Shown in pieces: positions 34,888 to 46,175 of a stretch of 64,000 bases of DNA. Under the pieces are notes generated by a model. That model was not told the DNA's origin and did no database searches. It saw nothing but the letters and a program-made list of their open reading frames with translations. The translations under genes were made by a program, and so were the position numbers. Positions within the stretch are counted from its first letter, which is position 1. Each line of letters opens with the position of its first letter. The stretch lies in contig NC_091274.1 in assembly GCF_042100115.1 (NCBI RefSeq), positions 2,480,001-2,544,000 on the forward strand. The letters are read 5' to 3'. Source of the stretch: Alternaria dauci (taxonomy: Eukaryota > Ascomycota > Dothideomycetes > Pleosporales > Pleosporaceae).

Positions 34888-35082
34888 TCATAGCCTTCCT
34901 TCCAACAAGCGATCGTCCGCGCTGTAGACATCCAGGCCATATGGATCGCGAAGTTTTGCCTCTGTGCGAGTCCGAAAGTAGGAGATTCCGGAGGCCGTAT
35001 CGATAAGACTAGCGCGATTAATCCCTGCACAAAAATTCGGAGACAACTCGAACTTTGAGCCGTCGACGTGAATGCGAAACAT
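34888..35082 (-). CDS. Candidate small ORF, 64 aa
   Basis: ATG-started frame that fills the space between the SET gene stop (34851) and the DBP8 start (35094) on the opposite strand. Composition is protein-like ([40 protein letters not shown]) but the family is unknown. If real it shares the DBP8 5' region head to head. It may be chance or a non-coding antisense transcript. Confidence 0.3.
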   Translation of the reverse strand: MFRIHVDGSKFELSPNFCAGINRASLIDTASGISYFRTRTEAKLRDPYGLDVYSADDRLLEGRL

Positions 35083-35093
35083 CAACCACAGTC

Positions 35094-36641
35094 ATGGCGA
35101 CCTCCGATTACAGCGATTCTGGTGCATCCGACCAGGAAATTCTCGAGGCGCAATCTGGAGCTAGGAAGAGAAGGAGATTGTCGCCGACCGAGGATGTGAG
35201 CTCGGCTTCTGAAGCTGAAGCTGTCAAACCACTGCCAGTTGCAGGGCCATCAATCTCGCGCATCAAAACTAAACAGCAAAACGCGTCGGTAAATGACGCC
35301 AAATCGTCCGGATCCGTTGCAGCCACACCAAAGACCGATTCGAAGCTGGATTTCGCGTCGCTCAATGTAGCGCCATGGCTCGTCAAGTCGCTCGCAAGCA
35401 TGGAGATCAAGCGCCCAACGGGCATCCAAGCCTCCTGTATTCCTGAGATTCTCAAGGGGAAAGACTGTATCGGTGGTTCGAGGACCGGTACAGGTAAAAC
35501 GATAGCATTTTCGGTGCCGATTCTGCAGAAATGGGCGGAAGATCCTAGTGGCATCTTCGCCGTTATTGTCACACCCACTCGCGAGCTCGCAATCCAGATC
35601 TACGAGCAAGTGAAAGCAATCTCAGCGCCACAATCGATGAAACCTATTCTCATTACCGGAGGCTCAGACCAGCGCTCCCAAGCCATCGCTCTGGCCTCAC
35701 GACCCCACGTTGTCATTGCAACACCAGGCCGTCTAGCAGAGCACATCCGCACCTCGGGCGAGGACACGATCTGCGGTCTCCGGCGCGTGCGCTTTGTCGT
35801 CTTCGATGAAGCCGATCGTCTACTCGCTCCAGGCAAAGGCTCCATGCTGCCCGATCTCGAAACCTGCCTGTCCGCCCTACCTCCCAAGGAAACGCGGCAA
35901 ACCCTTCTGTTCACCGCAACCGTAACACCTGAAGTCCTAGCACTCAAATCCCAGCCCCGAGCTCCAGGTCGTCTTCCAATCTTCGTTTCCGAGGTCGATA
36001 CCGAGGATCTAGCGATCCCACCACGACTGCAGCAAAAGTACCTCCAAACGCCCGTTACGCACAAGGAATGCTATCTCCACGTCCTGTTGAACACACCGGA
36101 GAATAGCAAGAAGAGCGTCATCATTTTCTGCAATCGCACCAAAACGGCTACGCTCCTAGAGTACATGCTGCGCCTCCTTGACCACCGCGTCACAGCACTC
36201 CACTCTGGTCTCAAGCAAAACGATCGTGTGGGTAACCTCGCTAGGTTCCGTGCGCAGGCTGCTAGGATACTCGTTGCTACTGATGTTGCGGCCCGTGGTT
36301 TGGATATTCCAGAGGTGGCGCTCGTCATCAACTTCGACGTGCCCCGTGATCCGGATGATTACATTCATCGTGTCGGTCGTACGGCGCGTGCTGGGAGGGT
36401 TGGTACGAGCATTACACTGGTCGGACAGAGAGATGTAGAGCTTATCTTGGCGATTGAGTCACGCGTCGGAAAGAAGATGGAGGAGTTTGAGGAGGAAGGT
36501 GTTAGTGTTGAAGGCAGAGTTGTCCGAGATGCGCTCAAGCCTGTAACCGAGAAGAAGCGCGAAGCTTTGTTGAGTATAGAGGAAGGCAGAGATGTAATGG
36601 GCAAGCGTCAGGTGGGCATGAAGAAGAAGCGGGCAGAGTAG
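35094..36641 (+). CDS. DBP8: DEAD-box RNA helicase DBP8
   Basis: Single exon, 515 aa. The ATG at 35094 is chosen because the open frame upstream has no other ATG. Order of motifs: Q-motif region ([20 protein letters not shown], then KRPTGIQ), motif I SRTGTGKT at 129-136, [27 protein letters not shown] at 238-241, motif III as TAT (FTATVTPEV) in place of SAT, then [58 protein letters not shown] and RAGR. The N-terminus is acidic/Ser-rich with an RKRRR patch, the C-terminus Lys-rich (KKKRAE). Overall layout matches fungal Dbp8, a nucleolar ATP-dependent helicase for 18S rRNA maturation in the 90S/SSU processome, with Esf2 as cofactor in yeast. The assignment to Dbp8 over other DEAD proteins rests on overall resemblance. 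Confidence 0.9.
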   Translation: MATSDYSDSGASDQEILEAQSGARKRRRLSPTEDVSSASEAEAVKPLPVAGPSISRIKTKQQNASVNDAKSSGSVAATPKTDSKLDFASLNVAPWLVKSLASMEIKRPTGIQASCIPEILKGKDCIGGSRTGTGKTIAFSVPILQKWAEDPSGIFAVIVTPTRELAIQIYEQVKAISAPQSMKPILITGGSDQRSQAIALASRPHVVIATPGRLAEHIRTSGEDTICGLRRVRFVVFDEADRLLAPGKGSMLPDLETCLSALPPKETRQTLLFTATVTPEVLALKSQPRAPGRLPIFVSEVDTEDLAIPPRLQQKYLQTPVTHKECYLHVLLNTPENSKKSVIIFCNRTKTATLLEYMLRLLDHRVTALHSGLKQNDRVGNLARFRAQAARILVATDVAARGLDIPEVALVINFDVPRDPDDYIHRVGRTARAGRVGTSITLVGQRDVELILAIESRVGKKMEEFEEEGVSVEGRVVRDALKPVTEKKREALLSIEEGRDVMGKRQVGMKKKRAE

Positions 36642-36800
36642 ACGCAACGGCTTCGAATATAATTTTAGAGGGCAGAGCTCATGTATTGACCATCCGAACC
36701 TCTTCAGGCTACACTTCGACAAATATGACACTTGATTAGTAGACGCAAAACATATATGCTCAATACGCTAAAATGCTGCAAAAACAATAACTTGTGCTAC

Positions 36801-38481
36801 TCACGGCGACCCCCTTCTTGGCCTAAACACTGTGTTGAAGTTCTTTTGCGTGACAAACCACGCGTTGTGTGTCTTCCACTCAGCACCAGGGTTTTCGAGC
36901 TCAATCTCGAATCTACGCAGGAAGCTGGGCACCAGCTTGTAGATCTCCAAGAGGCTGATGTTCTTTCCGATGCATGTTCTAGCCCCAGCGCCGAACTGCA
37001 ACATTGTTCCCTTCATTTCCTTGAGCTTCTCCGGGCTAGCCTCAATCCAGCGCTCGGGCCGGAATGTATCGACGTCTACGCCAAAAATCTCTGGTCTACG
37101 ATGTACGACCCAGGCGTTGCAGCCGACAATGGTGCCACCCGGGATGAATTCACCGCAGATCTGCATTCCCTGTTTAGGCACGACGCGTTCGAGGATAAGA
37201 CCAGGTGCAGGGTGAAGTCGGAAGGATTCTTGGACGACAGCGTCGAGGTAGGTAAGCTTCTGGGCTTCGGGCCATGAGACAGTCTTGTCGGAGCGAGACT
37301 CGATGGTTCCGTCTGCTACAGCGGTGTCGAGCTCCTGCATGACCTTTAGGTACACACGTGGGTGCTTGACAAGGAAATAGAAGACAGCTGAAAGTGAGAT
37401 GGCAGTGGTTTCCGAACCGGCAAAGACCATGGACGTGCAGGTTGATAGGATGCGATTGTCGTCCATGAACTCGTGGTCATGGCTTGCTTGGGCAAACTTG
37501 GAGAGGAGGTCGATACCGCGAGGATTGGCCTTTTCGTCGTCGGAAAGACCAAAGCGCTTGATCTTTTCGACTTGGCTATCGCGCTCACTGGAGCGGTTTA
37601 GGGCGAAGAGGGTGACGGGGTGGACACGCTTATCTAGACCGATGCGCTGGGCAAAGAGGATGATGGGGTTCTTCCAGAGAATACGGTCGAGGATGGGAAT
37701 TTGACCGACCTGAAGAAATGTAAGTATGAACACAGCCATGGTGGCTTATGCATGCAATGACTTACCGGTGCAACGTAGTCGAAGAACTTGCCCAGGAAGC
37801 CGATGATGTTGTCCACGTCCTTGTTTCCCTCGACGAAACCTAGTCGCTTGCTCCATGTCAACTCGCCGATGACGTCAAACGCAAAGAATTGCAACCATTG
37901 ACTGAAGTTGCAGCTTTGTCCAGTCTTTGCAAACATATCCTCAGTTTTGTCGAGCCAGTATGTCAGTGTAGAGCTAACGAGGGGCTCGTAGTTGACGAGC
38001 GAGCTCATGGCGAAAGCGTTGTTGACGCATCGGCGGTACTTTGCGTGAAAGTCTTCGTCGGTGGTGGAGAAGAGAGAGAGGAGCGGTGCTCCCTTGGCCA
38101 CGGCGCCTTGGACAGGATAAAAGTCAGACTGGAAGAGTTAGCCATCGTCCAGCAGACCCCTCTCCATGCACGTACTTTGCGCACGCCCTTGTTAAGCCCA
38201 TAGATGGCTTTGATGGCTTTTGGATCCGCAAAAGACAGAACGTTGGGGCCTAGCCTGACGATGTCGCCATGCTTGCGATGCAAGTTGATGTTGGTCCAGT
38301 GATGATTCTTCTTTGATACATCCCATAACCGCCACCAGTTGGTATATCCGGCTGCCCAATGTCCTGGGTACTTGTTCAGTCCTTTCCAGTACTTGTTGTT
38401 GAGCAGATATGCAATGGCGGTCGTTGCCAGCACAAGCGGCCAGTACCGCACAAGCAGCGGAAGGAGCTCGTTGGTCAGCAT
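36801..38481 (-). CDS. Cytochrome P450, pisatin-demethylase-like
   Basis: Minus strand: exons 38481-38176, 38128-37766 and 37709-36801, 525 aa. Introns are GTACGT...TCCAG (47 nt, GCTAAC branch) and GTAAGT...TTCAG. The chosen start puts the membrane anchor first (LLPLLVRYWPLVLATTAIAY); an in-frame ATG at 38601 would add 40 residues. Domains: Pro/Gly hinge (YPGHWAAGYTNWWRLWD), I-helix FAGSETTAIS, ExxR (QESFRLHP), PERF-like FRPERW, and heme loop FGAGARTCIGKN with Cys469 as iron ligand. It resembles the CYP57/pisatin-demethylase group of fungal monooxygenases, ER-bound and supplied by NADPH-P450 reductase. Substrate unknown. No biosynthetic cluster surrounds it. It is convergent with DBP8 (160 bp apart). 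Confidence 0.92.
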
Positions 38482-40007
38482 GCTGTGTAACCCGATCGAA
38501 TCTGTAGCGGGAGACGCGATCCGAGACCCAGGTAACAGTAGATTTGAAGCAAAGTCAGCTGCGAGATTTGTGTCTGACGCTGTTTGGGGGCGGAAGCTCA
38601 TATAAGCGGGAGCCAGCAATCGGGCTTGTGCCGTCCCCTTCCCGCACCGTCATACAGCCGTCTCGGAATCGCCATGGTAATGCGTCTGGGTGCTTGTGCA
38701 AGATTGTGTTGGTCGGCAGTTGATAGTTGAGGCGTGATGAGATGAGGGTGGGTCTAATGACTGGGCTGGAGCAGCTTGGATGGGGACGGTAGCTCCGGGG
38801 CGCTTTCGCGGGGTAAACCTCGCCAACACTGAGAACAGCCATCGTCAGAAGCTGCCAATTCGCCTCAGAACTCGGTTATCGCAATGCGCTCAATCTATCC
38901 CTCTGGCTGCTACTGGCCAGCTTCCGCCTGCTGTACCAGACGACACGGTGCTGGAATCATCGCAGACGCCCTTGCATCACCTTTCGTACGAGATGGCGCA
39001 CCATCGCCAATGTACTCTGTGCTATTCTGGAACTGCCGGCCATCGTTACTTCAACAGCTAAAGCTTGTGTAAGACGATTGCGACGTTGTGTGGACCTGGA
39101 GAGCATCGGCAGTTGTGTTCAAATGTCATAACTGCAACTGCCGATATCTTGCGCGGTGGAATCAGCGCCGAAGCCACCGGATAGCCCTCTGACACGTGCG
39201 ACATGCGCATCATGTGCCCTCGGCTCGATATTTGTATCCGCAGTTGTCGTGACATCTTCAGCAGTCTTTCAAGAACTCTAGACTGCCCCGCTTTGTTTGT
39301 TCAATAAGACCGAGACATCCTACGATTCAATGAGTCTTGCCATGTCACCTACAGCGAGTGTCTCCCTAGGAACATCTGCGCGTCATCAGCATCCCGAGGT
39401 CATTTTCACGACAACGAATAAGTAAACATTAGCATGTCTTGTGATGGAGCGGAAGCATCGGTCCCCACGCATAATAGCAAAGTTTATTGTTCAGGGGAAA
39501 CCATAACTAGCGGCGTCTACAATTACCTGCGACACTGTTCCGAGACATCCGGCATGGAGGATGAGATTACTGAATAAGGGGAAAGTCAAGGCCCCGTATA
39601 GCTAATCTTGAGTGTTAGTACTCACGTGGGTACTTGCTTGCCATCCATACCTAGCTTATTTAGAGCCGAACAAGATGAAAAGCATCCAATGTATCCGCAA
39701 AATGTATACATATCAAACCAACCGACGCTCGCGACGTGACTTGTACGACATGTCATTACTTAATCTATGCCTTGGTAGTCACAGTCCATACGCCACTGCT
39801 CCGTATCCTTAGGCACCAATCTACTTCATTTACGAGCACACAAACCATTGTGTCAAAAGCAGTAGTGACGAGAACTTAGTTGCCGCTGAAGCACTTTGGG
39901 CGAACAAAAATCGGAGCAGGAATGACTATCCCCATCACGACAGAGTCCTGAAGGCTACAGCGATCAAGGCCAATGAACTGCCTAAATTAAAGCCCAAATA
40001 CTACATC

Positions 40008-40026
40008 TCTTCGGTAGTATAATGGT
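40008..40026 (+). other. tRNA-Asp 5'-end-like fragment
   Basis: The sequence TCTTCGGTAGTATAATGGT matches the acceptor/D-arm start of eukaryotic tRNA-Asp (TCCTCGGTAGTATAATGGT, from memory) at 18 of 19 positions, including the A box. No anticodon arm, B box or acceptor 3' strand follows, so this is not an intact tRNA. Confidence 0.5.
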
Positions 40027-43000
40027 GGAAAGCACCGAGATAAGCCGCGCTGCCGTCGTCGTACATATCATGTTGCTTTTGCAGCTTCATAATCTCCAAT
40101 GTCACAGTGTGTGTACCGTAAATCTGGAAATTTACAATAAGCCAGAGTGTTCGGTGAATCTGGGTAACATCGCTCTCGAGGCTTCAAAATTTCCGAAACA
40201 TTCCTGATCCTACGTAGCCGTATTGACGATTAACATTCAAATTGTTCTGCTAACCACAACAAATTTAATCTTTGCAAGAGCCTTGAACAAGCCATCTCTA
40301 CTGTGCTGTTCCATACATTGGCACCATCGTCAAAGGCCACCAGCCGTGTAACTCGACGGGTACATCTCGGGTAGACCAGGCTCAGCACTTGACGTTTCCT
40401 AATATCTCAGCATTACTGTAAATGAAAGTCGGGGACACTGTTACGTGTATTGACACAGCTTGGTCTGGCAGGAGTGAGAAGGTTCCTTAGCGTCCCCATT
40501 TCATTCGCTGGGGGTCAGCAGGGGGACAAGATGGAGTACTGCATACGCATGCTGCCACTGAAGGATACGAGAAATGAAGAAGAATATGGAAGCTGCGTAG
40601 GAACACCAAGTAACGCGTGAGTGGCACAGTTGGAGTACAACACGTCGGCCATGTCAGACGGTATATGGCCTAGACCGGATGAACTCGGACGAGCCTGCGG
40701 GTCAAGTACAATACCTGTGATAAGTAGACTATATCCAATCTACAGTCCTGTCTAGCAGCGATTCTTTGCTAACAGCGTGGAAAGCCGGTTCAAGGAATTG
40801 CTCAAGCACTGAGTGTACTCTGACCGGACTTTCCGAACGTTGAGCTACCAGAAGATTATCGTAGCTACAGCTATATGTCCGAGCCAATACGGGAAGGCGG
40901 AGACGATCGAGAGAGCCACAATGTGTACTACAGGCATGTTCAGGAAGCAATGCTCGTGGTATTCACCATTATGGCGCCAAATGGCACCATCGAAACAAAA
41001 GTGGGTTGTCCAGCACCAGATAACATGGTCGAGGGCAGTTGTGGTGATGCAAATCTGCTGTCAGCAACTTTAGCTCCAGACCTTCTCTCAGGAGACCCCC
41101 CAGTCGTTCTAGGTCTCGTGTCGATTCTGTAAATGGCCTGATGAAAACGGCCTCGTTCGTCCCTTCTTCCAACGACCGGTCCGAAGCACTGCCAGGTGAC
41201 TTGCAGTCGTGACAAAAGTTTAGAGCCCGGGCCAATCTGGCAACAATGCAATGTGTCTGGATCTAAGAAGAGCTGATACAGGAGAAGAAGCAACGTATTC
41301 CGCCTCATGTTGTACCTTGGGGAGATTTGCAACCCCACGTGGGCATAATGGTTACAGAAAGGCTTTCGGCGTCACTGTATTGAAAGTGGATTGGAGGAGC
41401 CTTGCTGGCAGAAGCCCTGGGCAAGATTAGCTGTCGATTCGGCACAAGTCGAACAGCGAAAATAGTGATGCTGTTGCCTGGGGTTTGTCAAGCTATGAAT
41501 CACGCGAAAGAAACGAAGGTGAAAGGACTGTTGCAGTAACTCCGCGCGACTATGGTATCAAGACTCTAGTACGCTATCGTCTTGCCGACAGTTTGCTTGA
41601 CCATTGTCATCTACACACTGGTCAGCTTTGATTGTTCGGTGAAATACACCACGGCTCATCACTGTCTAACATGCATAACTTGTCATACATCGGAGCACCG
41701 TACATACTCTCCGCGGTAGTGCACAACGACGACGGCTGACGGTACCCGGGCGAGAGGAATATGAGGCTTCAGTGGGTACGTCAGCGGCTGCCTAAGAGGG
41801 CCTAGATGCCATAGTGTACACAATAGGAGCGATACTGTTATCCTAGCATGCAAGTCTAGCCGAAACAGCGAGCAGTATGGCGAAGCGCCGACAAAGCTCA
41901 ACAGTTATGCCGTGCATGCGGTCCACTCGAAAAGGTAATTCACGTTCCAGGAACGTAGCCTGACGAGCGATGACTACCGTTCATCTAGGGATCATGAGTG
42001 GATGCAACCCATTTAGTCTCAAAAGTGATCGCTGTTTAGCCGATGAGGTTGGGGACGACAGGACAGGCATTCCGCTAGGAGGACAATCCGATGTCCCCGA
42101 TGATGATGTTCTCAAGTGTGCATATTTCTGCAATCTGCAGGTTCTGATTTCGCGGGCGAGAAGATGGTGTGGTGGATCCAGAGCTACGGTAGCCCGAGCT
42201 CCCCGTCAACTTGTCAAGGATGATGGGGGCGCGTACCATATCTCAAGATTCACCCCGCCCGCATCACACCCAGAGATGGTTTAGATGGAGGAAAGTTCTG
42301 ACCCTTAGTACACGGGATACACCAACCGCACCGTGAGGACCCTGGTCCCGTTGTTTCTCAACAAGATCTGTCTCGAAGCGAATGTAGAACGATGGCCGGA
42401 AGCAGGGACCTGGTGCTTTCAGGGTGTACCTCGCAAATCTAGCGCTTACACCAATGAGGACGCCTTGATAGCGGCAGCGAGCTAGGCACGGCCAAAACTG
42501 TTTCGATGACAGGGAACTGCGATGTTCGACTCCAGTGTTCGAGGCGGGGAGCATAAGCCACAAGTTTTCGAGGGCAGTTGGGTAAGCAGGAACCACCATG
42601 TGTATCCAGAGTATATAGATGTAGCTGCTCGTCCGAGAAGATGATCAATCAGTGGTTGCGATGGCTTGTGATCCGCCTGCAGCACTGCCTACCATGACTT
42701 CACCAGAAGTGAAAAGTGAGACCCTGTAGTATTGGCTGGGATGAAGACACTGCGTAGTCAAAATCGCAGCAAGGAAAAATCTGCAGCGCTTGAGGTAAGA
42801 GCAACTGCCGCGCTCGCAGGTGCGCTGGTAAGTAGGCTCGAGGCTCGCTGGCGGTGGGTGAGTCATCTCTAGATCCACGTCGCGATGCAGGGTGGGTGCA
42901 TCCGGCCGTGGCTTCGCCGGCATATTCTGAAACAGCCCGGATGAATTACGTGCATGCCCAGTCATACTCCATGACGACGCTCCATCAAGAGTAAGACATG

Positions 43001-44817
43001 GCGAAAGTTGAAGAACGAAAGTTGCGCGAGGATACGCCTGGGAAAGGGTTGAGGCGTAGGAGAGGGTCCGAGGGATACACCCGCTTGAGGTCGGCTTAAG
43101 TGGGGCACCTGACCCATCGCAGCCCCCCCTGTCGAGCTGAAAATACAAGAGAAACACCGAGCATCCTTACGACATGGCATCATGCTCAACATGCACGATC
43201 CTTTTGGATCATGAAATCGATGCCAGTACAAGCAAAAGCATCATGCTGAACGTGGGGCAGGCCGCCACGGCCGCGGCGCATGTACGTTGCCCCGCGTATT
43301 CGTTTGCTATGAGGCGCAGTTCTTATTCCCAGCTGCAGGTCTCGGGGTCGCCTTTGCAGCTTCTGAAACATGGCAATGTGGGATGCTATCGATAAGTCCA
43401 ACCAGACGGGAGACTACCGGACGGCTACTGGATGGTGCTGGGATGGATGGGCACTTTGCGTAATGCTCTCGCTTTGCTTCACTTGAGGATACTCCTCTCC
43501 AATCGCGCAATCGTGGGCCCGGCCAGCGATGAGGGTTGAAACGGAAACGTCACCTCCGATGCAGTCTTCTTTTTGGGGAGAAGCGACCGTTTTCCCCTGG
43601 ACAAAGGCCGCATCGGCCGGAGCGAGATATTGCCAGGTCACTGTGGGTATCACGGGTACCATGAGGCCCGATTGTATTGTTACAGCAGAGGTGACATCGG
43701 CAGCGCCGGAGTGATCTGCCAGGCATCGTCACTGCCAGCACAGCCGCAACGCGCTTGTCCACGTGCGCTTCGGCTAAGAGCGAGAGTGGCGCAAAATGCT
43801 TCGACGCCACTTGGGTATGCTCGTCGCATTCTCAGCAACATCGTCATGCGAGCATGTTTGCGCAAACAGGAGTTGTAGAAGATGGCATCATGCTTCAGCA
43901 GGCGCCGAAGCTACTCGACAATGGAACTCTGGCATGATAAACTTCTGGGCCGTCTGCGGCTCACATGACCGTGGGTTTTTCGGTACAGCAGGGATGGGAG
44001 CAGGGTTGTATGCCGGCTGATTGGGCTGACTGTTTGCAGCCCATTTTTAGGCTCAAGCAACGTCAACCTGTAGATGCACCAAGACCTGGACGACTACTCC
44101 GATTACACCCACCTTGAAAGTCCTGCTCAGAGACACCCCTTGACAAGTGTTGAGAGCCCGTCCTCCTTTTTAACCGCACACACTCCCGAAAGGGCAGTAA
44201 AGCCGCTGCGGTGTTTCCTGCATCTGGACACGCAAGGAAGGCTTCTGGAATCCGTGTGATGTCGCAACACCGGATCCTCGAGGCCCAACTGTACGCGCAG
44301 TTGCAGGCTTCCAGCAGCAGGACGCTGCAACGCTTGCGTACGGCGGAGATCCACCTGCTGCTGCGGCCTCGCGATCAAGTTTCTGCAGCCTCACATGCAT
44401 GCTGAACCGTGAGCGCCGTCTTCAGCTGCCCTGGTGCACGGCACCATTCGGTCATAGTTGCGGATTACATTTTGCTATTTCCACGAAAGAGGCTGATCGG
44501 ACGCCTCTTTCGTTGTCATCTCCGTGGTTGCATGCCAGAGTAGTCGTTCGCACAACTCTGGCAGCCATGAGAGCATCGCAATCTTCGCCCACTGCGAGAT
44601 CCGCCTACCAACGCGTGCGCAACGCGGTCGCCGTGCCCGTCGGTCAGCTTAGATCCGACTAGACCTGCAGCTGCAGACTCTCGCCATATGCACGTTTAAA
44701 CAAGCTAGATGCGCGCAGTGCAGCTAAACGGGGCAGTGTGCATGAAATCCTTGCCGAGCTGTGTGGCCAACGCCGACCCATGATCGTCGCTTGTAAGCTC
44801 TTAAGAGATGGCACCCA

Positions 44818-44912
44818 CCACCACTAGTACCCTTCTCTACCCTCCACCTCCCACCTCGCCTTCCCTCCACCTCATTCGCCCGCCCTTCCCTGTCTCTCCT
44901 CCTCAATCCCAA
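44818..44912 (+). promoter_or_regulatory. Pyrimidine-rich promoter tract
   Basis: About 95 bases of almost pure C/T (CTCCACCTCCC-type) about 130 bp before the start at 45045. CT-rich blocks next to transcription starts are typical of highly expressed filamentous-fungal genes. Confidence 0.5.
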
Positions 44913-45044
44913 GGCGCCTCTCGAAAAAATCATATCCGCCAGAGACATTTTTTCTTATAACCTCTCTTTTGTTCTTTTCTTTGAATCTTTGATAAACCGT
45001 CCCATCTAATATCGCAACGTCTCGCACATACCACGAAACACACA

Positions 45045-46175
45045 ATGCCCATTTCGTTACTACCCGCCTCGGCTGCGGCCTTTGCGCCCAGGTCAAACGT
45101 CAACGTCGTACTAGCCTCCAAGGTCGAGCCGTGGTTAACACAAACGCTCAAGAGAGTGAACCGGGTCAAGCGTCCGTTGAACAGCGTCCAGCAACACACG
45201 AGGTGTCTCACAGAAACCCTTTCAGGACCCAACGCTATGTGGTCGCTGTGCTCCATCATGGTACCAAAGGCGCCGGATTCGGAACTGCGCAAGGACTCCA
45301 ACCCGCTAGTAGAAGCCCTCTTCAACTACCAGCTCATCCATATTGAGGCCTACGTCGTACACGTCGACATGGTTTCACAACACGAGGTTGCATTCAAGCT
45401 TACACCAGAGACCATCGAAGCGCTTATCGAGTACCACAAGGACATTTACTCGGTCGACGTATCTGCCAGTACCTGGGAGTGGGCCGAGAAGGAGCAACAG
45501 CTGAAGAAGCTCCAGGATGGATTTGTCCAGGCTGTCAACCGCTACGTATTCCGAACTGGTGTCAAGGCTCTGGAAGGACTCGAGGAGGATGGTGCGGGAG
45601 AGCTACTCGAGGGACGAGGTGAGGACGTCAAGAGCGCCATCATGGGCCTGTTCCTCCCGCTTCTTCCTCCTCCTCCCAGGATCGTCGACGTTGTCCGCCC
45701 AGCACCGCTTCTGCCCAGCTCGCCCGGCTCAGCCAACTGGTGGGTGCCAACACAGCAGTACCAGTCGCACTCAGCGCCCGTCGACCAGTGGAGAGTGGTT
45801 CCTTCTACGCCCAGCCCGACCATTGCTACCTGTGGCGAAACCGGACAAACGTTCTGGAGCACCATGGGCACCATGGGCTTCGAGGCTATCCAGCTCCCGT
45901 CACCGACACCTTCGTACAGCCAGCCATACAACTCGACTAGCCCGTATGCGCAAAGCACCAGCCCGTACGCCCAGAGCACTAGCCCATACGCGCCCAGCAC
46001 GAGCCCATACACGTCAAGTTCGTACTACAGCCCACCCCCAGCGTCGGCACCGATTCCAGCCCTTCCTCTGCCGAGCGTGCTAGCCCAGCAGTGCGGGTCA
46101 AGCGCCGTGCACGGAGGATTCGGCGGCTTCGGATGGGACACGGGATTCGCACCACAGTACGCAGCATTCACATAA
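45045..46175 (+). CDS. Hypothetical protein with STSPYAQ repeats
   Basis: Single exon, 376 aa, unknown family. The N-terminal 190 residues look folded and helical (VLASKVEPWLTQTLKRVNRV; VEALFNYQLIHIEAYVVHVD; TIEALIEYHKDIYSVDV; EKEQQLKKLQDGFVQAVNRY). A Pro-rich linker (LPLLPPPPRI) leads to a disordered tail with four tandem STSPYAQ-like units, then Pro/Ala and a GGFGGFGWDTGFAP end. No signal peptide or clear membrane span. The start is at the first ATG after the CT-rich leader, in context CACAATG. The tail could be a low-complexity interaction region; function unknown. Confidence 0.75.
   Translation: MPISLLPASAAAFAPRSNVNVVLASKVEPWLTQTLKRVNRVKRPLNSVQQHTRCLTETLSGPNAMWSLCSIMVPKAPDSELRKDSNPLVEALFNYQLIHIEAYVVHVDMVSQHEVAFKLTPETIEALIEYHKDIYSVDVSASTWEWAEKEQQLKKLQDGFVQAVNRYVFRTGVKALEGLEEDGAGELLEGRGEDVKSAIMGLFLPLLPPPPRIVDVVRPAPLLPSSPGSANWWVPTQQYQSHSAPVDQWRVVPSTPSPTIATCGETGQTFWSTMGTMGFEAIQLPSPTPSYSQPYNSTSPYAQSTSPYAQSTSPYAPSTSPYTSSSYYSPPPASAPIPALPLPSVLAQQCGSSAVHGGFGGFGWDTGFAPQYAAFT
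45933..46019 (+). repeat. 21-nt coding tandem repeat
   Basis: Four units of about 21 nt (AGCACCAGCCCGTACGCCCAG type), each coding STSPYxx. The copies differ at third positions, so the repeat is kept at the protein level. Confidence 0.85.

Larger units (their letters stand above)
38482..45044. other. Gene-poor region, 6.5 kb
   Basis: No recognisable gene. The P450 promoter occupies the first few hundred bases. Frames up to about 170 codons (for example on the minus strand at 42645-43157) overlap others on both strands and match nothing I know. A short match to the 5' end of tRNA-Asp lies at 40008-40026. The last 230 bases are a pyrimidine-rich promoter. Confidence 0.5.

Noticed and set aside
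42645..43157. 170-codon minus-strand ORF in the gene-poor region
   Set aside because: Cys/Ser/Pro-rich without any family pattern, overlapped by other frames.
45542..46012. 156-codon minus-strand ORF with GAYGLVL repeats
   Set aside because: It is the antisense reading of the STSPYAQ repeat of the hypothetical protein.
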